Assembly (NCBI GenBank): GCA_022376515.1
Contig: WTXI01000006.1
Span: forward strand, 930,001-994,000
DNA length: 64,000 bases
Reading direction: 5' to 3'
Origin: Lactifluus volemus
Taxonomy: Eukaryota; Basidiomycota; Agaricomycetes; Russulales; Russulaceae
Of this stretch, positions 46,018 through 56,729 are shown in pieces. Each line of letters starts with the position of its first letter. Positions within the stretch are counted from its first letter, which is position 1. Both the position numbers and the translations under genes were made by a program. The notes beneath the pieces are model-generated. The model saw only the letters and a list, made by a program, of their open reading frames with translations, was not told the origin of the DNA and did no database searches.

Positions 46018-48819
46018 ACCTATTCAATTGTGAGTCTTCCATCCCTAATTGTATACACATCCCGATCATCCAGTCCTGAGTTCGTCGACTATGGTCTGGC
46101 CCCTCTCTCCCACTCTCACATCTCCCATTAATCGAAGCAAGGATGAGACCCCGTCCGCCGCAGAGCGGTCTGGGTCAAAAAATAAATAAATCTATATCTA
46201 TGTCATTCCTAACAAACAACATTACACTTGTTGTGGGGTAGCCCCATCGGAAACAAAAAGAGATGATCCACGGATGGGAAAAAAAACCCCCGATTTCAAT
46301 TTCTTTTTTTTTGTTTTTGTTTTTGGTAATCCTTGTCGCGTGTTTTTGCCGATTGGGTGGGCACGCGCGCCTCTTGACCTGAATCACGCCCCAGTGGCGG
46401 CAAGAAATTGCAAGAGATAGCGAGGAGAGAGAGCGATCGCGCCAAGGCTCGGCTCATAACAAACGATTCATTTCGGCGTTGTATAGCCCTCCACAGCCCT
46501 GACTATACCAACTCCTAGCTTCTCTCTCTCAGAGGGGGCGGGGCGCGCTTGGCTCGATGCCCCTAATCGTAATTCTATTACTTCGCCCCTTCAAACATCT
46601 CTCTCTCTCTCTGCACTCCACCACGAAAGGACAGGCTTATCCATCAACCCGAAGAAGTCGGATTTATCTGATCGTGGAGCGGGGCTCGAGTGACGGGTGT
46701 AGGCCGACCTCGGGGCGCGTGTTCATCCCCTGGCGGTCTGCGGATCTCCTAAAAAGGGGGGGGGGGGGCAGAAACGAGGAAGTGATGCAACTCGTGGGTT
46801 GGTGTGGGAAAGAGCACGCAAAACCCACCTTCGCGGCTCTCTCACACAAGTAAATTCTCTTGGAGAAATTTGATGTTCTCGCCGTTCCTCACAATCGATT
46901 GGGCTCTGGGTCGCAGGTGACCTTGGCGGTGCGTTGCAGATTTCTGGGTTGTTTTCTCATGCAGATCAGCCACCCCAGTGGCACCCGTCACAACATCTGC
47001 CGCGACTTTGGCCCTCTTCGAATTTGTGCCAATCGTGAGACTAGCCGGGTCCAGGGCCGGCCATTATTAATAAGGAAGGTATTGACGCCTGTGCCCGACA
47101 ATAGATAGTGCGCTAAGCGATCGCATGGAGATCAGTGATGATGATGATGACCATGGATTGGTGGACAGACAGACTCGTGGGTATTGCATGCTCTCTAGCA
47201 TCCAGAAGAAGCACGACCGATTCTGCCTTGTGAGCCATATTTTTACGTGCATCGAGGTGGAGGGCATGACAATTTCGTTTCACTGATATCATCTTGTAAT
47301 CCGAAAATCTGTGGCGGCAGACCAATCATTGGGATAAGCGACGGAATACATGTGATAGAGAATGGGGAGATTGTCACTTCATGATTCACTTTCCCGGGTT
47401 CTAGGGAAGGTTTTCCAATCATGAGAGATCACCGATCAAAAAGGTGAGTATGAGTGACCGACCACAAAGACAGAACTAGATTCCTGTTTGTAGAGATGTA
47501 TTATCCGACCCAGTCGTCAAATGAAGGAAAGTAGTTGCCATGTTGCATATCTTGCCGGGCACTATCGAATCCCGCAGGACAAAGGTGACTTTGAGCCATA
47601 GTACCGTACTTGATCGTATTGTTTTCAACATCCGACGGGAGCCAAGCCGCCTTCTGCAGACTGCCTGTTATGCCGTTCATTTCGCGCGTGTGTTTTGGCG
47701 CCGAGCCAGGAGGGACAAATACATAGACAGGAGACACATGTGAAGCCTGAAATGGTAGGTTCACGGTTAGAGTATGCTACGGAGCTTGCAATTGCAATGA
47801 AGATGGGCACGATCCGACAGGAAACCGCGAGGACTCGCCAGTTGGCGCGCTGTCGGTTGAAGTCAAACGCGCATTCATCGTGTCCGTATTCAAAATTTCA
47901 AACCGGCGGTCCGAGACATTTAACAACAACATCAACAACAAAAGGAGGCTTAGCCCCCTCGTGGGGGACGTGTCGCTCGAGGCTGGTGTGAAACGGACTC
48001 GAGTCATTCAATCGCCGATAGCACATGTTGAACATGTAGGGGAGTGGGTCAGGGACATTTCGTGCCGTCACAACACGGCGCAAGGGACTTAGGGCCTAGG
48101 ATGTTGGCTGCGGCGTTGCGTCGCCGCGAATCGACAAACGATGGCAGTGATATGGTGTGCAAGTGAGGCAAGGTATATGATTGATGGGGGCTGGAGTGGA
48201 GGGAGTGCCAATCGCTTAGTAACAAGCGCGACGCAACGAGTGTGCATGGTGCCCATGAGAGGAGTCAATAGAATAGCATTTGCTGGTTGTCAGCTGTGAG
48301 TGTGTGATTTAATTTACGCACGGACAACGGACATTTACTGCTATCACCTGCAGGGTGCTGGGGTGGAAGGTGCGGAGAGAAGCTCCTGACTGTCAGGAGA
48401 TTGGGGCCACAGAAGCGAGTGGCAGGAGAAACTAAAGTGGTAGAGGACTGTCTGTTGTCGGCAGTAGATAGGAGAACATGCCCCAACAGGTAGAGCAATC
48501 GCACCACAATCTCAAAAGTCTCGTGCGCGATCGTCGTCATCGTTGATAAAGGGAGCATGGCTTTTACATCACAAAATTAATATCCAGAGCACACCAGAGT
48601 GGAAACGAAGACCGGACTTGGCGCACATATACACCGAGGCTCGATTCCTGGTACATGTATCCAATGAAAGCCGAGTAGTAACGGAGGACGCCCAAACACG
48701 CCCTTAACCTGTATAACGGTGTTCTGTGTACATATGAAACTTTACCTCGTGCCTCATTCAGTAAAGTGAACGCGGGAAAAGGAGATAAAAGCTGACACAC
48801 GCCCGCAATAGTAGGTAGT

Positions 48820-48850
48820 GGGAGGGGGTGGGGGGGTGGGGTGGTGGGGG
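48820..48850 (+). repeat. G-tract cluster with G-quadruplex potential
   Basis: Five runs of G (3, 5, 7, 4 and 5 bases) are separated by one to four bases, giving the G3+N1-7 pattern four times over. It lies in the gene-poor region about 260 bp upstream of uL11m. Confidence 0.6.
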
Positions 48851-49112
48851 AATAGGAAGACAAGTGGTATGTAGATAGAGAGGAGTGTGAGGTGGACAAA
48901 GATCGCAGGGATATGGATGGGATAGCCAACGACCGGTCGTGAAAAACTACGATTGAGCTCCAACTCAAAACTCAAGGCAAAAGCGTGTTAACCCAACGAG
49001 CAGGATAGTTCAACAGTGACCAACACCACCAAGAGCGGTGAATCAACTCTAGGCACTCCGCGGCGCCCATCCCTATCTCACGTGACATATCCCCGTTCAC
49101 GACCAACCAGCC

Positions 49113-49603
49113 ATGTCAAAGTCTCAATTCGTCGTGCGTTTACCATCTTTTTTTTTATTTTTAAATCCCTATTCAAATCCCCTTGCTCCGTACAGCGTCT
49201 CCTCATAGCAGCAGGTAAGGCTGCACCGACACCTCCTGTTGGCCCTGCTCTCGGCGCTCGCGGCGTTCGGTCAATGGACTTTTGCAAAGAGTTTAACGCT
49301 CGTACTGCCCATATTTCCCCAGGAATCCCTATTCCAACTGTGATCACTATCCAACCTGATCGATCCTTCACCTTCGTCACGAAAACCCCAACTGTATCAT
49401 ACTTCCTCAAACAGGCCGCAAACATCGAGAAGGGAACAGGCCGACCAGGCCACGAGACAGTGGGGACAGTCAGCCTCAAACACGTGTACGAGATTGCAAA
49501 GATTAAAGCTACCGATGAACATCTAAAGCATCTGCGGCTTGAGGCGATTGCGAGTACCATCGTCGGTTCGGCGCGTACGCTAGGGGTGCAAGTCGTGCCG
49601 TGA
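49113..49603 (+). CDS. Mitochondrial large-subunit ribosomal protein uL11m
   Basis: Two exons (49113-49133 and 49196-49603) give 142 residues: MSKSQFV joins RLLIAAGKAAPTPPVGPALG. Then MDFCKEFNARTAHISPGIPI, PTVITIQPDRSFTFVTKTPT and GHETVGTVSLKHVYEIAKIK follow, ending in SARTLGVQVVP. This is bacterial-type L11 across its full length (GPALG-x-x-G signature and C-terminal rRNA-binding helix). In a fungus that points to the mitochondrial ribosome (yeast Mrpl19). L11 forms the GTPase-associated centre with 23S rRNA. The first exon codes only seven residues. The donor GTGCGT was chosen over GTCGTG because it preserves the conserved V-R-L-x-I join. No frame problems. Confidence 0.95.
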
Positions 49604-50848
49604 GCTTTTGGGCGCCCTCATGGCACCCCCTGCGTCTTGTGACTGTGAGTGTGCTTCTCCTCTTCCCCCTCGGGATATGCTGATCCTGATGCTCGAGGAG
49701 CGATGCGAAGCTGGCCCCAACGCGCAGGTTGCCGATGAATAAGTTCTCCGATAAATGTTGATCTACCCTGGCCCGTTTATACTGGTGGCGGGCCCTTCTT
49801 GGGTTTTCATATCCCGGAGCTAGTGAATGTTCGGTAGAATCGCAATTGCAGGGTGTTGTACCCCAGGTCGGGAATGCCGTGTTAGAGTCCTTGAGCTGAT
49901 ATTGGAGAAAGATCATCGATTTGGTTCCCGAGATCGAAATAAGAGCCGCGGACACGTCGGATCGCTCTCGCAAATGGAGGATTGCGTCCCCCGCCTCGAC
50001 GTGGGCTTGCTCTCTCAACAAGTCATGAACACCGTCTCGGTCACTCAGTCCGAGTCCGCACCATTCGGAACGGCCGCGTCAGCACCAGCAGTAGTGGCGG
50101 CGGCGGAGGGCGCTGGGCATTTCGGCCAGGAGAGAAAAGTTCCTTATCGCCACGCCTCCTCGCCCTTTCTGCTGTTCAAGGTATTGTTGACACGCTGCGT
50201 ACACGCTCTTTGAGTTGAGACGCGACCCGGGGAATGAGCCGCAAGGGGCGCCAGACCCCCGCATCCGGGTTACCATATCTGTTTTTTTTCTCCGCAGCCT
50301 CATGTTAGAGTCGCTCTTAGGCGGTGAGTAATTTATTCCTTTTCCCCACTCAGCCATGACGAGCTCACTGCGTTTTTTTTTCTCTTTACGTAGTTATTTT
50401 AATTTTTTTTCCATATCGTTGTCGTGGCTGTCATCGTCTTCACCATCGGTTCAATCAGGGTTGATCACGCTTATGCGCGGGCAATGTAGTTGTTGGTATT
50501 CTGCCTCCCAAGCACGGCGCTTACTTGCACCTCGTGGTTGGATTTCCGATCAGGTTTGCCATGACCTGAATGGGTTCGGAAACTCGCTCCAATGAGCAAC
50601 ACTCCTCGACACGTCTGCCAGCCCACTTCTCGTGCCGACACGCTGCAAGTGCTGTATTCTCTTTATTGGTTGGTCACTATGTCCACCACGTTTTCGATCG
50701 AACAATTCACCATCACCCGTTTGCATGAGTGCGTCCCCTCCCCCGGATGGATATAAATGCCTGACCGATGGGCTCCCTGAATCTGCCAGTTCTCTAGACC
50801 AACACAAGTGTAATCACCCTCTTCCAACCCTCATTCTCATCTGTTTTC
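49604..50848. other. Intergenic region upstream of the DUF6593-like gene
   Basis: About 1.2 kb. A minus-strand frame (49509-50021) overlaps the uL11m exon antisense and has no family-like content. A TATA-like GGATATAAATG lies at about 50748, 100 bp before the next start, and fits a promoter. I see no further gene. Confidence 0.5.
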
Positions 50849-51691
50849 ATGGCTGGCAATCAGAACGACGTGCTTTCCTGGACATCTCAGGATCCCCGTC
50901 ATAGCCAGTTGTTTAGCCCGTGGGGCGTCGTCTACCGATTCCAAGTGCGTATGAACCAACATCGTACAGCTCCGATGGTCCTCACTCGACTTTCCCAGAC
51001 CGAAACCAATGCGCAGGGCCAGAGCACAACCACTGTTTGGCGTGCGATCCGCGCGAACAAAGAGGATCGGGTAGCCAAACTGGAATGGGCACCTGGTGGT
51101 GGTCTGGGTCGCGCTGTCATTGGCAAGGTCAGCCCTTCGCTGCAAGGGATCTCACGGTTGACGTCTTTCTTACACTTTTTTGTTGGTCATTAGAACCATG
51201 TTCCCATGGCTGATTTGGTCCGCCGGGACCCACGGTTGCCTGTGCGTTTCAGTCTTCCCCCTATTGTTTCTCCTGCCCTGACCCTTTATGAACTTAGAAC
51301 TCGAGAGTGTTTAACGGCCCTGATGGTTTCCAATACAGATGGAGACCAAGCACTACTAACCAAGATGTTGTGGTGAGTTTACACACACTGTGATCCTTGA
51401 ATGGGGACACTTGATCAAACTTTTGGTCTAGTTACAAGATCCCAATAACAATGTGATCGCGTTTGTTCGCCCAACTCGGCCGACTCGCTATCAGGGACTT
51501 GGGGATGTCTATGCAGAGCTTCATTTTGTCCGTTCTGCTGGCGCAGGCGTCGTGGTATGTTCAGCAGCAGTCATTTCAAACTGCCATAACGCTGACCCGG
51601 GCCGAATGTTAATTAGATGCATCCTCCGCTTATGGATACCGTCACGGTGACAGCGATGCTCTACAGGTTTGCGTCGGCGTTTAACCTTTGA
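50849..51691 (+). CDS. Small basidiomycete protein, DUF6593-like
   Basis: MAGNQNDVLSWTSQDPRHSQ starts at 50849. Five or six exons join without error: LFSPWGVVYRFQ, TTTVWRAIRANKEDRVAKLE, WAPGGGLGRAVIGK, NHVPMADLVRRDPRLP, SRVFNGPDGFQYRWRPSTTN then QDVV, LQDPNNNVIAFVRPTRPTRY, AELHFVRSAGAGVV and MHPPLMDTVTVTAMLYRFAS. Alternating strands and the closing helix (DTVTVTAMLYRF) resemble the DUF6593 family, which is expanded in mushroom-forming fungi and has no known function. It has no signal peptide or membrane segment. Introns are 50-60 nt. A TATA-like box lies 100 bp upstream. Family assignment is from memory and should be treated as moderate. Confidence 0.7.
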
Positions 51692-52085
51692 GATGCCTCT
51701 CGTACTTGCGGACAATCTTTTCTAATTTAATGAGGCTGGCCTGAGGACTGAATTGTGTACGGCGTCGCGCGGGGGTCAATTTACTTATCTTGGCATTTCT
51801 ATGTACTCGTGTCTTAGCGCTGACCATATGTAATGTCGCAACCACCACCGAGCTCCATCGAGAAAACATTTCCCCCGTGTGAGTTTCTGGTTGGACCCCT
51901 GGCAAGGCCTGCCCGGAGGAGCGTGTTCAAAACACGCACCAGACGCGGGTTGTTCGACTTCCCACATGTATTTCTTTTTGAAGCATCTCTCTCAGGAACG
52001 ACATGATGGAGGCTCACGTACGCTACGGATACAAATTTCAAAGAGTGACATGATGGGTGGCGCAAGGTCCTTCCAATCAGGTTTC
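51692..52085. other. Convergent 3' intergenic region
   Basis: About 395 bases between two converging stops. I see nothing gene-like. Confidence 0.5.
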
Positions 52086-53354
52086 TTACCGGTCGCCATC
52101 CCTCTCAGCAATGACCACATCTAAGACCGTGTCGACAGTTCGGATGACCCACTCCGTTCCCTCGTCGCTTGCCAGCCAACGGTCTTCTTCGTTGAGGCCT
52201 TTAGCCGTGCGCGCCTTGAGCAGACCGAAAACGTGGCTCGTGAGCTGCGGCCCAACGCGACCCTCAGCGCGTAGACAAGCCACGGCCACGACGGATCCTA
52301 GTGCGCGGCTGAGGTTGCCTTGTTCGTTCGCTCCGGGAAGCGGTGACAGTATGGAGCCGTAAGATTGGATAATGAACGCTGGGAAAGGGCGTCCCGTCAG
52401 CAATCAACATTCGGGGCCCCTCTTGCAGAAGCACAACAACATGGATGAAGATCACGATCGAGGGGGGCGTCAGTAAGTGCTGATATGCACACATATATAT
52501 AACTAATATACCCGCGCGCGCGCGAGCCGTCGTAGTTTCCGAATCGGTCAAGCCAGGGTCCTGGAGCGCGGGCGAATGGGAGAGAGAGAGAGAGAGAGAG
52601 TAGGAGGGGTTGAGAGAGGAAAACGTACAGATCAAGTCGGGGTGATAAGAGCCCAGTTTGTCGTACAGTTTTGAAGCGTGCGGTTCGTAGATGGAGTTCC
52701 AGAGTGCCGTCCCACGAGCGATAATGGCACCGACGTTTTCCGGTTTGGCAGACCTTAGGACAGGGGTCGCCCGCCGCAGGAAAAGAATCGGCTCGGCATC
52801 GAGTGAACCTTTGGCAAATGTACGCACCTCCGTGAATCAGTCCGCAGACCAGCCTTCACGTCGTCTTCGAGCGCGCCTGTGAGTCCCGCGAGAGCCCCGA
52901 TAACCTGTACGTGGGAAAAAGGAAAGCGAAAAACAAAACATTGAGGACAACCGTTGTGAAGCGGGAAGTAGGGACTAACGTACACGAGGCACCCCAACAA
53001 AGACGACACTCTTGAGTGCGGCTTCACGCATGAGGGCTGCTTTGCACATAGAACTCCGAACGTTCTGTTCAGAACGCGTTACGAAGTGATACAGATGCCC
53101 GACAGATGATGGAACATTCGCTGTCAACAGCGTGCAGGTCTAGTCAGCAGTTAGGAAAAACTGAATGGTGCGGACGTGTGCTTAGTTGTGCACACCGTGA
53201 GGACAAGCCACCCCGTCTCGGCCCTCTTGAGGCATGCATCAGCGTACGTCTTTTCGAGCAAGCAACTCAACCGGTGAAACGAAGGACCAGCGTAGGCGTC
53301 CAAATTCCTCAAGGCCAGCAGCTGCTTGATGGTTGATGGAAGGTGTCTAACCAT
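52086..53354 (-). CDS. AhpD-like / carboxymuconolactone-decarboxylase-fold protein
   Basis: MVRHLPSTIKQLLALRNLDA starts at 53354. Exons continue YADACLKRAETGWLVL, LTANVPSSVGHLYHFVTRSE, MREAALKSVVFVGVPR, VIGALAGLTGALEDDVKAGL, NVGAIIARGTALWNSIYEPH, FIIQSYGSILSPLPGANEQG and RAEGRVGPQLTSHVFGLLKA. The protein is all-helical. Features such as LMREAALKSVVFVGVP resemble AhpD-like domains of fungal proteins annotated near carboxymuconolactone decarboxylases. The catalytic C-x-x-C of true AhpD is not seen, so enzymatic activity is doubtful. One intron (52379-52628, 250 nt) is unusually long and holds an (AG)10 tract. Stop is TAA at 52086-52088. Confidence 0.6.
52581..52600. repeat. (AG)10 microsatellite inside an intron
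   Basis: Ten AG units lie inside the 250-nt intron of the AhpD-like gene. On the coding strand this is a (CT)10 pyrimidine tract. An alternating CG stretch (CGCGCGCGCG) lies about 60 bp away. Confidence 0.85.
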
Positions 53355-53607
53355 TGCTGTGCACCATAACTCTCACACACCAAGTCTGAATCATATCTAG
53401 CTTGCAATCAAGTAACGTGTTAAAAGATTCAAAGCTTAGATCTATGGTAGTACTCCATACTACATCATAAACAGAACGCGCTCCCGGCGATGTAAAGGAG
53501 AAAACAACAACGTTCGAAGACTACGAATAGACCAGCTCCAAGCTCCGAGGGGGGGAGGGGTATAAATCGGGCAATCAAGACACGATTATAGATCGCAAAC
53601 TGAGCAT

Positions 53608-54934
53608 CTAAGGGTTGAGGTACAGCTCCGCAAGGTTATTAGGCAATCCATCATTGCCAATCATCGAGTTGAGGGTGTTGACATTGTTCTGAGCAAGCTC
53701 ATACTTCTCGAAAAAACCTGTGGTGCTGGTTAGCAGTGCGATACGGTTGATTGTGGAACGCCTTGCCAAAATAAAAAATGCCATTGACGTTAGCATTACT
53801 TTGCAAGTAAGCCCCAGTCACTTTAATGAAATCCTCGATCTGTGCAAGATGCACTGGTTGTTGTACCAGAATAATCCTATATGACATTGACTTGGTATTG
53901 TCATCACTGAAACATAATAAAACTGACCTGGCAGGCATATTCCGTGAGCCAGATCTTCATCCCAAGGCCTTATAGAACGTCTCTATCCAGTCTATGACTG
54001 GCTGAGCTCTATTAAAGTAGCAGTGGACAGCTATGGAATCAATCTAAAAGCACTTGTGAAGTTGATCAATCAGAGCCAAAAACGGACGAACACGGCAACC
54101 CTGGCACCGATTCATGAATTCTTGCAGCCACTGGAGACCAAATGTCGTGCATGTTACCGCAGGGGAGACAAGAGTGTAGCCGTGTTGTTCATTAAGGGGT
54201 AGCATGTACTTATACCAGAATTGAACAGCATCGTCGACACTGATTGCGGTCTTCTGTATATCGGGTCTAGTAACATGTCAACGGTGATTAGTCGAGCAAG
54301 GGAAATGCCCACTCATTGGGACCCACGACGATGTGGCCTTTCCATCTTTTGAGGCTAAGAATGAATATGCCGCGGGCGCACTGCCAATGTCGTGAACCAT
54401 AGCCATGTACGTCAAACCACACTTCGCGGGATCAACGATGCCTGGGTAGGCATCGAACTGCCAGTTGTACACACTGAACAAGAAATTTAAAGGCACGAGG
54501 GGTAAAAAAAGAAGGATATGCACGTACTACTGAGTTTTGGACTCGTAAATTTACAGAGGCCCCTCTTCGTGGTTTGACCAAGCGAGGCCAACCTTGCGAT
54601 TCCCATTGGAGGCGGGAGCGGCAGCGGCAGGGGAATGGGTGGCTACCGGAGAAGAGGTGGTCTTGGCCGCTGGCGGCTGTGGTTGGGGAGTGGATGTTGG
54701 GGCAGTGTCTGGGGTTTGCGAACTAGATGAGACAGACTGGCCGCTACCTGCCCGATGTCTACAACGCTTAGATTTGCCATCACGCTTCTTATTGGCAAGT
54801 CCAGCGTGTGCAAAGTTGAAGCTACGAGCCATATGATCACGCTCCAAGGTAAGAGCATAGGTAGGAAGAGGGTTGAAGGAAATATTGAAGACTGCAAGAG
54901 AAAGGAGGGTGAAAAGAAGTTTAACGGAAGGCAT
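53608..54934 (-). CDS. Secreted glycoside hydrolase family 128 (Asl1-like) beta-1,3-glucanase
   Basis: MPSVKLLFTLLSLAVFNISF starting at 54934 is a clear signal peptide. A basic then Ser/Thr/Pro-rich linker precedes KVGLAWSNHEEGPL. Then follow VYNWQFDAYP, CGLTYMAMVH, HIVVGPNEPDI (the G-x-N-E-P-D with a catalytic Glu, split by an intron), FWYKYMLPLNEQHGYTLVSP, IDSIAVHCYFNRAQPVIDWI and MKIWLTEYACQ (second catalytic Glu), then NVNGIFYFG. This order fits GH128 glucanases of fungal cell walls. A base is missing near 54350 and another shift lies near 53770. Stop is TAG at 53608-53610. The linker suggests an extracellular or wall-attached enzyme, perhaps for wall remodelling. Confidence 0.85.
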
Positions 54935-55271
54935 GTTGAAGGAGGGGCTCGGATAATGAACGTAACGGGCCTTTTTGGCCAGTGGAAGGGGATGGGAGAG
55001 GAAAAAACGAATGGGTCGGTGAAGTGAGTCGACTGACCTTTTATTGAAGGGATAGCTTATATAATATGCCCAACAACGGCGCATATATTTCATCATCGAA
55101 TTTCATTCTTTGACGCGGCGATTCCTTTTTTAGTGCGCAGCAACGCCCTCTTTTTTTTTTTTCTTTTCTTTAACCCCTCGAGAGAGCAGCATCAAAAGTT
55201 TGACAACAACAACCGGTTCATCGTCCGTTCATCCCCAGCTATTCCCTACTTCTGTCTCTAATTCAATAAAA
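54935..55271. promoter_or_regulatory. Divergent promoter between the GH128 gene and the two-RRM gene
   Basis: About 335 bp separate the diverging starts. A long T tract lies at 55152-55163. No defined element was recognised. Confidence 0.4.
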
Positions 55272-56439
55272 ATGTCTGATGCCCCCGCCGCCCCCGTCAC
55301 CGAGCAAGGCGTGCCTCCGGTTACGCAGACCGAAGAAGTTCCCTCTTTCAAGGTAAAATTATTCCTCATCGTTGTCCGCTCTTCCCTCTTTAGCTCTTTC
55401 CTTCCTACAGGTCTTCGTCGGAAATCTTGCGTATTCTACCACGGATGAAGGGCTGAAGGCGTTTTTCGAGCCCGTTCAGAATGACATGTACGTTTTCTTT
55501 TGAATCTTGTCTCTCCTTGGTATCACAGTATCGTCCGTAATCGTAATACTCACACCATCTCATGCTATAGCGTCTCTGCTCAGATAATAATGCGCGGAAA
55601 CAAGTCGGCAGGCTACGGGTTCATTGCGCTCTCCACAGCCGAGGCCGCCCAGAAGGCCGTCGAGGTCCTCCACAAGAAGCAACTCGATGAACGCCTGATT
55701 ATCGTCGAAATTGCCAAGCCGGCTGATCAGAAAGAAAAGGACAGGAGAGATCGGAAACCTCGCAGGCGTATGGGCAGGCGTGGCTCTAGGGCCGTCCCGG
55801 CGAGGTTACCGAAGCCGAGGCCAATGGTGAAGCCAAGACAGAGGACGCTACTGTTGCCGAAGGCGAAGCTCCTATACCCAAGAAGAAAAAGAAAAAACCT
55901 GCGGTGAGCTTTGATATGCGATGTCATTTGGAATGATCTGTTATTTATTTCAATTCATTCTCTTTTAGAGGAAGCCAAAGGCTAGCACCGTGGCTGCCGA
56001 TGGCGAAGCTGAGCCCGCAGCTACCACTTCAGAGGGCGATACAAAACCTGTTCGCAGGAGACGTCAATTCCTACCCCGCCGTGCTGCAGGCGAAGAGCCC
56101 ACCGGCGAACCCTCCAAGTCGGTGCTCTTTGTCGCCAATCTCGGTTTCAACATCGATGATGTTGCCCTCGCTGCCCTGTTCACTGATGCCGGCATCAATG
56201 TCGTCTCTGCTCGCATCGTTCGCAGACAATATGGACGCCCCCGTAAGAGTAAGGGTTACGGTTTTGTTGATGTCGGGGACGAGGTCGAGCAGAAGAAGGC
56301 AATTGAGGCTCTTGAGGGCAAGGATGTTGGCGGACGACCCATCGCCGTCAAGGTCGCCGTCAATGCTCCGGCCGAGGATTCCAGGGAGGAAGCTGTTACT
56401 GAGGGAGGCACCCCCGAGGTCTCTATCGTGACTGCCTGA
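55272..56439 (+). CDS. Two-RRM RNA-binding protein
   Basis: The first exon gives MSDAPAAPVTEQGVPPVTQT. RRM1 reads VFVGNLAYSTTDEGLKAFFE (RNP2) and SAGYGFIALSTAEAAQKAVE (RNP1). A basic RRDRKPRRRMGRRGSR linker and an acidic EVTEAEANGEAKTEDATVAE segment follow, reached only if a missing C near 55797 is allowed for. RRM2 is SVLFVANLGFNIDDVALAAL and KSKGYGFVDVGDEVEQKKAI. The tail is acidic. Introns lie at 55353-55410, about 55486-55569 and about 55904-55968. The general role is RNA binding, possibly nucleolar or mRNA-related. I cannot assign a specific ortholog. Stop is TGA at 56437-56439. Confidence 0.8.
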
Positions 56440-56729
56440 TGATTTCTCAAGATTTTTCAGCTCGCCAAACTTCATGACTGATGACCCCCAATGTTCTCAA
56501 TGCTTATTAACTTCTCCCCGGATGGAAGGTTTAAACTACGTGCTGACCGCTGCGTTTTTCGCCACGCTATTTGTTTCAGGTTTATGCGTGTTCTGCCTCT
56601 TCGAAAAAACTCGTCGGTCTGTAGTGGCGGTTCTTTCTAGTCGATAAGTCGTGATGGGGTGTCATAGTTTCGTACATGTACTGCGGCACTTTTTTTTTTC
56701 TCTCGTGACATGATCATCACGTCTTTTCA
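56440..56729. other. Intergenic region
   Basis: About 290 bases between tandem plus-strand genes. A T9-T10 tract lies at about 56690. Nothing else seen. Confidence 0.5.

Larger units (their letters stand above)
44928..49112. other. Gene-poor region between the Inn1-like gene and uL11m
   Basis: Roughly 4.2 kb without a recognisable gene. It contains a possible minus-strand coding segment near 45.6-46.0 kb (listed separately), a (CT)7 tract near 46600, a run of 11 G at 46756-46766, and a strong G-tract cluster at 48820-48850. Several short frames exist in all phases, but none shows a known motif or splice pattern. Confidence 0.5.

Noticed and set aside
49509..50021. 170-codon minus-strand frame
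   Set aside because: It overlaps the uL11m exon antisense. Its content is low-complexity and matches no family.
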